64,000 bases of DNA from Pseudomonadota bacterium (lineage in GTDB: Bacteria; Desulfobacterota; Binatia; Binatales; Binataceae): contig JAJPHZ010000025.1 of assembly GCA_021325025.1 (NCBI GenBank), positions 124,001 to 188,000 on the forward strand, in the 5' to 3' direction. The position numbers and the translations under genes are program-made. A model generated the notes under the pieces. That model was not told the DNA's origin. It made no database searches and saw only the letters and a program-made list of their open reading frames with translations. Positions 17,837 through 25,656 of this stretch are shown here, piece by piece. Position 1 is the first letter of the stretch, and every line of letters starts with the position of its first letter.

Positions 17837-19192
17837 TCACTGCATGACCTGGGCCAGCGAGGCAGGGAACGCCATCACCGATACGTCCTGATACTGATTG
17901 GGAGCCTGCCGGTCAATCCGACCCTCGGTGACAAGCGACAGGGTAGTATGGCTGTTTTGGAGGTCCCAAAGTATAATATCAACTACTTGCGGAAGTATCA
18001 CGCTGTCGCCGCCGTTTACGAGCCAGGGACGATAATTGACCAGGCCGTACTTCCACAGCTTTTCGCTGGGATCAAAGATGTCCGCCGACACAGGCACCCA
18101 GGATTGCTTGTCGATGTAAACTATCTTGTGGCCGTAGCAGTACCCGCGTGCCAGGTCCGGAAGCGGCATGATATCCAGAGCGTATACGTCACGGAGTTCC
18201 CATTTGCCCACAGCCGGCTTCGGCCAGCCCGGCAGCCCCCCTGCCGGCTGAACAAACGAACTCCGTTTGCCGGCTGTAGCCGGGTCCTCGTGGAGTATGG
18301 CCAGAAGCTTTTTTTCACCGAGCGATTTGATCGAAAACTCGGTAACCAATACGCCCAGGAAATCGTTGTTGTCGTCCTGCGCATAGTCGCTGCCCAGAAT
18401 GGGGCTGCACCGGGCACGGCTTGACAACCGGAGCGAACGCCGCAGCGAGGGAAGGAAAACATAGAGCTCCTGGGGCAGCGCGGGATCGTCGCGATACATC
18501 GCGAGCTCGGTTGTGTACTTGGTCTGCTCGGGGAGATGGACAAAATACCGGTTGGCGAAGATGTAGCCCTTGCCGAATGGCGGGTTGCCTGGATATCCGG
18601 GGTCGCTTAAATGGCTGAGACGAAACAGTATCGATTCGGTGTCGCTGAGGCTCACGTTTCGATAGCTGTCCACCTGCCAACCGAGGTCTGAATACCAGCT
18701 TATGAAAGGTCGGCATTCGTAATAGGCATTGAAGTAGACCTTCGCACCGAGATCCGGTTCCACAGGATTCGGAAAAGGAATGCCTGCCACGTACCCTTTT
18801 ACGGTGTAGCTTCCCTGGGGCAGCTTAACAAGCTGCATCTGGCTTGAGTATTTCTCGGTGTCGCTCAGGAATTGTTTGGGTTGCGGCGTGAAGATCGTGG
18901 GCCCGACTACCACGGTCGAGTCCGCGCTGGCGTCAAGCTTCCAGTTGTAGGCGCCGGCGAATACGGCCTGCATTCCTATGGGCATGAACCGTTTGTATTG
19001 CCGCCAGTTTGCTACGGTTATCCTGGTGCCCTCAGGTATGCTGTCCTTCGAATCGGCGGATGCCAGTGACGCGTATGCGCCCGGGTCGAAGGTAACCTCC
19101 GCCCGGGGCGCCGCGGCGAGCGCCGTGGTGAGGGCCAGCGTAGAGATGAGAATCAGGCGGAATTTGGGAATCGGGGTACTCCGCGTTGTCAT
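17837..19192 (-). CDS. DUF1329 exported protein
   Basis: 451 aa. A signal peptide (ILISTLALTTALAAAPRAE, residues ~13-32) is followed by the DUF1329 start motif IPEGTRITVANWRQYKRFMPIGM. DUF1329 proteins are secreted, with a fold related to outer-membrane lipoprotein handling (LolA/LolB-like). They commonly sit beside hydrophobic-compound catabolism genes. The role is not proven; delivery or sensing of a hydrophobic substrate in the periplasm is a reasonable guess. GGAGGAGATATC precedes the ATG. A paralogue is encoded three genes upstream in the same run. Confidence 0.88.
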   Translation of the reverse strand: MTTRSTPIPKFRLILISTLALTTALAAAPRAEVTFDPGAYASLASADSKDSIPEGTRITVANWRQYKRFMPIGMQAVFAGAYNWKLDASADSTVVVGPTIFTPQPKQFLSDTEKYSSQMQLVKLPQGSYTVKGYVAGIPFPNPVEPDLGAKVYFNAYYECRPFISWYSDLGWQVDSYRNVSLSDTESILFRLSHLSDPGYPGNPPFGKGYIFANRYFVHLPEQTKYTTELAMYRDDPALPQELYVFLPSLRRSLRLSSRARCSPILGSDYAQDDNNDFLGVLVTEFSIKSLGEKKLLAILHEDPATAGKRSSFVQPAGGLPGWPKPAVGKWELRDVYALDIMPLPDLARGYCYGHKIVYIDKQSWVPVSADIFDPSEKLWKYGLVNYRPWLVNGGDSVILPQVVDIILWDLQNSHTTLSLVTEGRIDRQAPNQYQDVSVMAFPASLAQVMQ

Positions 19193-19244
19193 GATATCTC
19201 CTCCTTGTCCGTTGGACGCGGAAGGATGTGTCAGCCGGCTTCGT

Positions 19245-20315
19245 TCAGTTTTTCAGCAGTGGACGCACCTTCTCTGCTATGAGTCTGAGCGACCGCATGA
19301 TTGCATCGTGCGGAGTCTGGTATAGCTGCATGAACAGCAACACCTCGTCAATCCCGGCGTCCGCCAATCCCTGTAACATGGTGAGGCACGTGTCCGGACT
19401 GCCGACGCAGGAGCCGCGAACCAACTCGGCGAGCGGCGCGTCCCTGGCTCCTGCCATGTTCTGGGCGATCCAGTTGGTGAAGTACTCGTAGGTGGGCGGT
19501 GCGCTGCCTTGAATCCACGGCTTGTGGTATTCGATCAGCTGCTCGCCCAGGAATTTGACGCTGGGGGCCTGCAGTGCGAGCGCCTCTTCGTCGGTGTCGC
19601 AGCAAAGAGCGGTTACCAGGATGGCGAAGCGATGGTTGGCGAAGGCGCCCACCGGCTTGGAGGCCTTTGCCGCCTCGCGATACATCCGCACTGACTGCGC
19701 CGCGTTGTTCACGTCGATTCCGAGTCCCAGGACGCCAAGTCCGTTGCGGCCGGCGAACTCAATGGTCGAAGGTTGCGAGCAGGCCACCCACATGGGCGGG
19801 TGCGGCTGCTGGACAGGTTTGGGAATCACGCTGCGCGGCGGAACGCTTATCAACTCGGAGTCCCACCTGAAGGTGTCCTGCGTCCACATCCGGGGCAGCA
19901 TGTGCAACGCTTCTTCCCACTGGCGCCGAGTATCGGCCGGATCCACGGCGAACGCCTCGAGCTCCGAGCCGATGGTAACCCGGCCACCGCCGAATTCGGC
20001 TCGGCCGCGCGACAGGATATCCAGCACCGCGAGCCGTTCGGCCACCCGCAGCGGATGGTTGATCTTGAACGGCAGTTGCACGATCGCGTGGCCCAGCCGT
20101 ATCCTCTTGGTCCGCGAGGCCAGATGGGCGAGCACCAGCTCCGGAGCCGGGCAGAAGCAATAGCCGGGAAGAAAGTGATGCTCGACGAACCAGGCCGTGC
20201 GGTATCCGAGTTCATCAGCCAGAATTACCTGTTCGATCGTCTCGTCATATGCACGCAGCACACCGGAGCGGCTGATGTCGCTCGTCTGGATTTCGTGAAA
20301 TACACTCAAGTCCAT
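19245..20315 (-). CDS. LLM-class flavin-dependent monooxygenase
   Basis: 356 aa. Bacterial-luciferase family TIM-barrel motifs: an N-terminal DLSVFHEI strand, FVEHHF, RIRLGHAIVQLPFKINHPLRVAERLAVLD (split here as a long conserved stretch), FGGGRV and PKPVQQPHPPMWVA. Members use reduced FMN and O2 to hydroxylate or insert oxygen. In this run it sits next to an SMP-30 lactonase, which would fit Baeyer-Villiger oxidation followed by lactone opening (inference). The start MDLSVF at 20315 aligns with paralogues; a TTG at 20348 is possible. Confidence 0.9.
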   Translation of the reverse strand: MDLSVFHEIQTSDISRSGVLRAYDETIEQVILADELGYRTAWFVEHHFLPGYCFCPAPELVLAHLASRTKRIRLGHAIVQLPFKINHPLRVAERLAVLDILSRGRAEFGGGRVTIGSELEAFAVDPADTRRQWEEALHMLPRMWTQDTFRWDSELISVPPRSVIPKPVQQPHPPMWVACSQPSTIEFAGRNGLGVLGLGIDVNNAAQSVRMYREAAKASKPVGAFANHRFAILVTALCCDTDEEALALQAPSVKFLGEQLIEYHKPWIQGSAPPTYEYFTNWIAQNMAGARDAPLAELVRGSCVGSPDTCLTMLQGLADAGIDEVLLFMQLYQTPHDAIMRSLRLIAEKVRPLLKN

Positions 20316-20418
20316 GAGATGGGACTTCTCTAGCGCGATTGTCTCCAAAGGCTAAAGCAACCGGTTATGGAACGAGTGAAAGAGCAGTCAGGTTGCACTT
20401 CTCTCACGACCTCCAGGA

Positions 20419-21282
20419 TCACAGGCGTGCCTTATGTACCGGCGTTCCCGGGACAGGGCTGCGTGCCCGCCGGACCGTGCCGGTAAGCGCCTTGACGTCG
20501 ATGTTGACGCCGGTCGTGACGTACAGGTCTTGCAGATCGCGCCCGCCAAAGGCCAGGCTCATCACCATCCCGTCCCACACCTTCTGCCGCAGATCCAGGG
20601 TGGCGTCGGCCCGAAATCGCAGCACCTCCCCGGAAGAAGGGCAGGCGACCCATACTCCGCCCTCTGCATCCACGGCCAGCCCGTCGGGTCCGGAAGCGAG
20701 CCGGGCGAAAATCCTCCGATCGGTCAACGTATGATCCGACTTGACGTCATAGGCCCAGACCGCGTTGGTGAAGGTGTCGCAGTGATAGAGCAGCCTCTCG
20801 TCCGGACCGAAGCCCAGACCATTGCTGAATTCTATTCCGTCCCACAGCATGGCAACCCTTCCGCCGGGATCAACTCGATATAACTCACCCGGCGGACGCT
20901 TGCCGCCGCCGGGTGGGGCGGGGTTGACGGAGCCCACGAACACGCTGCCGCGCGAGTCGGTTGTCAGGTCGTTGAGTCGGCTGATTGCCCTGCCTTCGTA
21001 GCTGGAGAAGAGCTCGCGCAGTTCACCGCCGGCATCGCTCCAAAATGCCAGACTCGACCCGGTCAGCACCACGCCGCCGCCCTCGGCGAGCACCAGGCCG
21101 CCGATGTGCTTGCGGTCGAGCAGCTTTTGCACGGTTCCGTCTGCCGCGCGCCGGTACAGGGCACCGCGCGCAGGATCGATAAAGTAGCCGATCTCGCTGA
21201 AGTAGAGCAGGCCGGACTCATCGACACGCGGCGCCTCGAGCAATTCGTAGTTGCCGGCCACTACGGTCCCGAATTCAAGCAT
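20419..21282 (-). CDS. SMP-30/gluconolactonase-family lactonase
   Basis: 287 aa beta-propeller protein. The metal ligands of the family are present: Glu in LEAPRVDESG near residue 16, Asn in EFSNGLGFGPD and Asp in SGPDGLAVDAEGG. Family members hydrolyse lactones with a divalent metal. Placed between a DUF1329 gene and a flavin monooxygenase, it is a candidate for opening a lactone made by the latter. No signal peptide is evident, so it should be cytoplasmic. Confidence 0.88.
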   Translation of the reverse strand: MLEFGTVVAGNYELLEAPRVDESGLLYFSEIGYFIDPARGALYRRAADGTVQKLLDRKHIGGLVLAEGGGVVLTGSSLAFWSDAGGELRELFSSYEGRAISRLNDLTTDSRGSVFVGSVNPAPPGGGKRPPGELYRVDPGGRVAMLWDGIEFSNGLGFGPDERLLYHCDTFTNAVWAYDVKSDHTLTDRRIFARLASGPDGLAVDAEGGVWVACPSSGEVLRFRADATLDLRQKVWDGMVMSLAFGGRDLQDLYVTTGVNIDVKALTGTVRRARSPVPGTPVHKARL

Positions 21283-21354
21283 GACAGGGCCCTCACTAAT
21301 GTAGAGCGTTGTTTGGTCTCCAGCGGATCCTTCGCCGGACGGCCTGCTCGTCTC

Positions 21355-22674
21355 CTACTGCATGATCTGGTCAAGTCCGGACGGAGTCGTGTAGCGAACC
21401 GGATCAGTAAATGGTAGTCCTGCATCCTCATTGACCTTCATGGGGCTTTCAACCGGGGCCGACAGTGTCAGGTGTGCGTTTTGCAGATCCCACATCATGC
21501 CCCAGTTGCCGATTGGACCCGAAGGAATGTGTCCCCCGCTGGGCACCCTGACCGGATAGTGCATCTCCAAGTGAAACTTCCACAGCTTGTGGTTTACATC
21601 GTACTCGTCGTAAGCCAGCGGCCATCCGGTCTGCGCATCATAATACAGAATACGAGGCCGGATGCAGTAGCCGCGATTGCCTGTGGTCTCCAGCGGATCG
21701 ATGCGTAGAACGATTACGTCGCGCAACTCCCATTTACCGGCGCTCGGTTTCGGAAACATCACAGGCTCATAGTAATAGGGCATCAGCAAGGTGTCTATGT
21801 CGTTGCGCCCGGACGGCAGCAGAGGCGCGGTCTCATGCTCCATGGTAAGGAGCCTCTTGGTACCGAGGTACTTGACCGCAAACTTGGCTATGTGACCGTT
21901 GAAGCCATAGATATCGTCGGGAATGTAGTCGCTGCCGTTGAGCGGAGCGCAGCGTGCTGCGGTGGACAAGCGCAAGGAGCGGCGCAGCGCGGGAACGAAA
22001 ACGTAGAATTCCTGGTCCTTCTGCAAGTCCTCGGGAATTCGATCCAGAATCGTAGTGTATTTGGATTGTTCCGGCGCGACCACCTGGACATATGATACGT
22101 TATACACCATGCCCGCGCCTGACCCGGCGTACGGGCTGTTTACCGGCATCTTCGGTTCGCTCAGATGGGTAAGCCGGTAGTTTGCGGCCCACGAGGTCGA
22201 GGCATAGCTGTTTCCGTAACGATCCAGGGCCAGACCGTCGGAGGGCGCGGAGATGACGAAAGGAAAATAGCCGTACCACTTGTTGAAGAAAAGCTTCTCT
22301 CCCAACTGGGGCTCTCTTGGGTTGGGAAAGGGAAGGCCCGCCACATAGTTGGCCAAAAGATATCCGCCGTCGGCCTGCCGAACCAGCTTCGCCTGACCAC
22401 CGTACTTCTCGGTGTCGATTCGGTATTGTTCGGGCAAATCATAGGGTATTGTCGGGCCAACGACCATAACGGCGTCCGGCGGTAGCTTCCAGAAGTACTG
22501 TCCGCTCCATAGGAGCTGGGTGCCAAACGTCATGAATTGGCGGTATTGGCGCCAGTTTCGCGCCGTGATCGCTGAGCCGGGTTTGATGGTCGCACGCGAG
22601 GACGCGTCAGCCATGGCCGAATACGTTGATTCGCTGAAAGCAGGAAACTCTTGAGCTGGCGACGCGCTAACCAT
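21355..22674 (-). CDS. DUF1329 protein with its signal peptide out of frame
   Basis: 439 aa as read from the first in-frame ATG. DUF1329 motifs are intact: IKPGSAITARNWRQYRQFMTFG near residue 31 and WELRDVIVLRIDPL near 310. The paralogue at 17837-19192 has a full signal peptide, but this reading lacks one. Upstream, a strong ribosome site (AAGGAGGG) and GTG (22747-22745) start in another frame. Removing one unit of the tandem heptamer CGAATCA at 22722-22735 would join that GTG to this frame and give a perfect signal peptide of ~33 residues. So the gene is either frameshifted, switched by slippage, or carries an assembly error. Confidence 0.85.
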   Translation of the reverse strand: MVSASPAQEFPAFSESTYSAMADASSRATIKPGSAITARNWRQYRQFMTFGTQLLWSGQYFWKLPPDAVMVVGPTIPYDLPEQYRIDTEKYGGQAKLVRQADGGYLLANYVAGLPFPNPREPQLGEKLFFNKWYGYFPFVISAPSDGLALDRYGNSYASTSWAANYRLTHLSEPKMPVNSPYAGSGAGMVYNVSYVQVVAPEQSKYTTILDRIPEDLQKDQEFYVFVPALRRSLRLSTAARCAPLNGSDYIPDDIYGFNGHIAKFAVKYLGTKRLLTMEHETAPLLPSGRNDIDTLLMPYYYEPVMFPKPSAGKWELRDVIVLRIDPLETTGNRGYCIRPRILYYDAQTGWPLAYDEYDVNHKLWKFHLEMHYPVRVPSGGHIPSGPIGNWGMMWDLQNAHLTLSAPVESPMKVNEDAGLPFTDPVRYTTPSGLDQIMQ

Positions 22675-22721
22675 AAAGAGGGTCAGAAGTATTACGGCCG
22701 CGCAAATCGCAAGGACCTGAG

Positions 22722-22735
22722 TGATTCGTGATTCG
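22722..22735 (-). repeat. 7-bp tandem duplication causing a frameshift
   Basis: Two adjacent copies of CGAATCA (minus strand) lie between the GTG start at 22747 and the hydrophobic signal-peptide codons. With two copies the reading frames do not match; with one copy (or four) they would. Confidence 0.8.
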
Positions 22736-22815
22736 GAAAGTCGTCACGGTTCCCTCCTTGTGCAGGTAGCCCCGAGAGGCTGTCATCGGCCGATGCCTTA
22801 AACCAGAAGATGTCG

Positions 22816-23307
22816 TCAAGGCGGCGCTTTGAGGTAATCGCGTATGACCTTGCCACCCCACTCCTCCCCGCCGACCGGGCGGCGGTACCTGTACTTCAAA
22901 AGCCAGCGGTCGCCGTGCTTGACGAAGTCCCAGTGATTAAAGCCACAGGTGAATACCTCGTATTTGTCTCCTTTTTTGAGGTAGACCACCGAATAGCCTT
23001 CCGCCCATGCTTTGTCCCCGTCGACTCGAATGAAGTAGTTCATTGAGGTGTGCTGGCAGCGGCCTTCGATTGCCTTATGGCCGCCGCCTGGGCTGCCGAT
23101 AAAATCCATGAGCTGTTTGCTGCCGGTCCATTTGGTGGACGGAGCCAGGTCGATGACGCCGTCGCGCGTATAGTTGTTGACGTACTCTTCAGAACGGCCC
23201 AAGTCAGCGTTAAACGAATAGCGGGCCAGGCATTCTCGAATCTGTTCTTGAGCTTCGAGGACCGCTACGCGAGCTTCAAGTTGTTTGATTCTTGTCTCTA
23301 GATCCAT
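22816..23307 (-). CDS. SnoaL-like (NTF2-fold) protein
   Basis: 163 aa. An N-terminal helix rich in Glu/Arg (residues 1-25) is followed by an NTF2-like cone: ECLARYSFNADLGRSEEYVNNYTRDGVIDL, then HTSMNYFIRVDGDKAWAEGYSVVYLKKGD and WLLKYRYRRPVG. Proteins of this type act as small isomerases, dehydratases or hydrolases, or as binding proteins. It is the first gene of the minus-strand metabolic run. The next gene starts 69 to 141 nt downstream, depending on the start used. Confidence 0.85.
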   Translation of the reverse strand: MDLETRIKQLEARVAVLEAQEQIRECLARYSFNADLGRSEEYVNNYTRDGVIDLAPSTKWTGSKQLMDFIGSPGGGHKAIEGRCQHTSMNYFIRVDGDKAWAEGYSVVYLKKGDKYEVFTCGFNHWDFVKHGDRWLLKYRYRRPVGGEEWGGKVIRDYLKAPP

Positions 23308-23608
23308 GGAACTCCTCCGGTCGGCAGAATAAATGTTCCTGATCCCGGGAGGGAGGGCTTGCTTTCAGGGGTCCTGTGTTATTCAGAGATGGCGTCACGG
23401 CGGCGGCCGCACCAAGTGAGCGGACCAGAGGCTAGGGCTGCACCGTATACAACGAGGGTCGATGCCGGTAAAGAAGGGCGGCCCATGTCGGGAGCGGCTC
23501 GCGCCGCCATCACGCGCATTGAACTGCCGTGCGGTCAGAGATGGACTTTGATTGTGCGGTTGCGCGCGCACTGCGTGGCGGACCTCGACGAACTGCTGAG
23601 CGACAGAA

Positions 23609-23628
23609 CCGACCGACCACTCGGTCGG
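23609..23628. promoter_or_regulatory. Perfect inverted-repeat operator, probably for the adjacent TetR regulator
   Basis: CCGACCGA-N4-TCGGTCGG, a perfect 8-bp inverted repeat of the size and symmetry usual for TetR-family sites. It begins 2 nt downstream of the -10 box of the minus-strand promoter and covers its start site. The TetR gene lies divergently 370 nt away. Confidence 0.72.
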
Positions 23629-23630
23629 AA

Positions 23631-23659
23631 TCTATGGCAAAGGCAAAGGATATTGTCAA
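23631..23659 (-). promoter_or_regulatory. Promoter of the minus-strand metabolic operon
   Basis: TTGACA (23659-23654), 17-nt spacer, CATAGA (23636-23631). It reads toward the SnoaL-like gene, leaving a leader of about 300 nt. The rest of the gap (23308-23608 and 23660-23996) shows no gene. Confidence 0.6.
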
Positions 23660-23996
23660 GGCCAGGGGCAGGCCGGTAAACTCCAGGCTCGGGTCGTAGG
23701 GCTGGGTTCGCAGGAAAGCCACGGAGTGACGCTGGCGGTTTTTCCGATGGATATGGGCGCGCCAGTGGTTGGGCGAGCACCTGCAAAACCGCGGCGGCGG
23801 GTGGGCGCCATGGGCCGGGCTTCGGCAGCCGCGGCGAGGAGCTCCATATTGCATCGGCTGCTGAAGAACGGATAGGCGCCGCTGTTCATTGCGCTGCTTC
23901 GAGGCTGCGCTTCGAGCAAGTGCCGGAACGGCCAGTTCCAGTTCGCGTGCGGTATCAAACAGCGCAAGGGTGGGTGGGGGAAGTCGTCAGTCCGCG

Positions 23997-24692
23997 ATGG
24001 GGTCAGGAATGAGGTCAGGTAGAGCCAGGTCACGAACTGAAAAAGGTGCTCGGACGTTTACCGCCATACAGGATGCTGCGGTCGAACTCATCTACGAGCA
24101 TGGATTTGAAAAGATGACGAGCCAGATGTTGGCCCGAAAGGCGGGGATCGAGAAGGCCACCTTGTACCATCATATCGTCAGCAAAGAAGACCTGCTCTTT
24201 CAGATCCTCAAGCGCGGCACGGCCGAGGGCGTTGCGCGGTCGCTTCTGGCAGAGCGGGCAGAAAGGCCGGAAAAGCAGTTGCGGCTGTTCGTTCAACTTT
24301 CCATCCGGACCGGCCTCAAGCGCAGGAAGGAGACCGTTATAGCGACGAGCGAGCTGCGCAGCCTGGCGCCTCAGCATCGGCGAATTCTCCGCGCGCTGCA
24401 ACGTTCGCATTCAGATATTTTGCGGCGAATCATAGAAAGAGGCATGGCCGATGGCACTTTCAAGGTTGCGGACAGCCGTATCACTACCGCCGCGATTCAG
24501 CAGATGCTCATCGGCATCTCTACCTGGTATCAACCCGAGGGAAGGCTTACCGAGGAAGAGCTGATCCGTATCTACACGGAGCTGGTCTTGCGGACGGTAG
24601 GAATGGCGCCGGCAACGGTAAAATCAGCCACCGAACCGCCGCCTCAGGCGATTGGCAACGTTCTCGGCGGCAGCGTAAAAGAACATACCTGA
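23997..24692 (+). CDS. TetR/AcrR-family transcriptional regulator
   Basis: 231 aa. The N-terminal HTH is clear: AIQDAAVELIYEHGFEKMTSQMLARKAGIEKATLYHHIVSKEDLLFQIL (residues ~24-75, here as one continuous domain). The C-terminal part is helical with IQQMLIGISTWYQPEGRLTEEELI, typical of the KstR2/AcnR-like ligand domain. It is divergent from the metabolic run and is the natural candidate to bind the inverted repeat at 23609-23628. Its ligand would be a pathway intermediate, often an acyl-CoA in this subfamily (inference). Start at 23997 or 24009. Confidence 0.9.
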   Translation: MGSGMRSGRARSRTEKGARTFTAIQDAAVELIYEHGFEKMTSQMLARKAGIEKATLYHHIVSKEDLLFQILKRGTAEGVARSLLAERAERPEKQLRLFVQLSIRTGLKRRKETVIATSELRSLAPQHRRILRALQRSHSDILRRIIERGMADGTFKVADSRITTAAIQQMLIGISTWYQPEGRLTEEELIRIYTELVLRTVGMAPATVKSATEPPPQAIGNVLGGSVKEHT

Positions 24693-24823
24693 GCATACGA
24701 TGAGTTCTGGCCAGCCGCGGCACCCGGCCCGCAACAGAGCTTCGGCCTGATGCGTGTGTCAGCGCCTCGCGAATGCGGCTGGCCGCAGGGTTGCGCCGCG
24801 CGCCAATACCCTCGTCTTTAGCG

Positions 24824-24895
24824 TGCCCCGGCCGGGAGTCGAACCCGGACTTGAGGTTCCGGAGACCTCCGTGATGTCCTTTTCACTACCGGGGC
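24824..24895 (-). tRNA. tRNA-Arg (anticodon CCG)
   Basis: Minus strand, 72 nt. Acceptor stem GCCCCGG/CCGGGGC with discriminator A, anticodon stem GAGGT/ACCTC, loop CTCCGGA giving anticodon CCG, and T arm CCGGG-TTCGAAT-CCCGG. CCA is not encoded. Confidence 0.93.
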
Positions 24896-24986
24896 GTCGG
24901 TGGGAGTTAATTTTTTATCTCATGCTTGAGGCTTGAACAAGTTGGCCGAGCAGCGGTGCGACCTCTATGCTGGCCCTGAAGTGCGC

Positions 24987-25337
24987 ATGGCGAGGAGCGG
25001 CCTTGAAAGCATCGCCGAACGGCAGGTGCTGCATCTGACCACGATCGGGCGCGTCAGTGGATTGCCGCGCGAGATCGAGATCTGGTTCGTCGTCCATCGC
25101 GCACGCATCTACCTGTTTTCCGAGCATCGTGAGGCTGCCGGATGGGTCAGGAATATCAGACACAATCCGCAAGTCAGCGTGCGCTTCGGACGGCGGCGGC
25201 TTGCCGGTGTGGCGCGAGTGTTGGAGCGGCGCACGGACCGTAAATTGTGGGAGGAAGTAGCCGCGATCGCCGAGCGCAAGTACGGATGGGGCGGCGGACT
25301 GCCGGTGGAGATTGAGCCGCTCGCGCGGCGGCCCTGA
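24987..25337 (+). CDS. Split-barrel nitroreductase/F420-type oxidoreductase
   Basis: 116 aa. The motif VLHLTTIGRVSGLPREIEIWFV and the later HNPQVSVRFG match the small deazaflavin-dependent nitroreductase / pyridoxamine-oxidase-like split-barrel family. These use F420 or flavin to reduce varied substrates. A longer reading from TTG 24933 exists; the ATG at 24987 is chosen because the family domain begins there, though its ribosome site is weak. It is next to tRNA-Arg and not in an obvious operon. Confidence 0.75.
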   Translation: MARSGLESIAERQVLHLTTIGRVSGLPREIEIWFVVHRARIYLFSEHREAAGWVRNIRHNPQVSVRFGRRRLAGVARVLERRTDRKLWEEVAAIAERKYGWGGGLPVEIEPLARRP

Positions 25338-25656
25338 ACCCTGGTATCGCTTTTGGCGTCAAGGCGGCCGGCCCCTGCTCCGGCACGAAGGCGATGTCGG
25401 GCGTGGAGGTTCGCACACTCCTGCGGGGATATCTCTTTTGCTGCCGGTGGAAACAACTGCGTTTTCCGACGTTGGCTCTTGATGCACGCGGCTAAACGGT
25501 TCTCCGGCGCCCTCGGGCGAGATTAGATTCGCCGTTGCGGCAAAGGTTCATTTTCGGATCTGCTGGACAAGTCTGCGGCATGGTTGTTGCGGTCGGTGAC
25601 CGTCAAATCTGTGGGCGTCTGCGATCCGAAGACGCACCCGCGCAGAGGGCATCCAT
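25338..25656. other. Intergenic region without a recognised gene
   Basis: 319 nt before the protease gene; no convincing frame, repeat or RNA seen. Confidence 0.45.
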
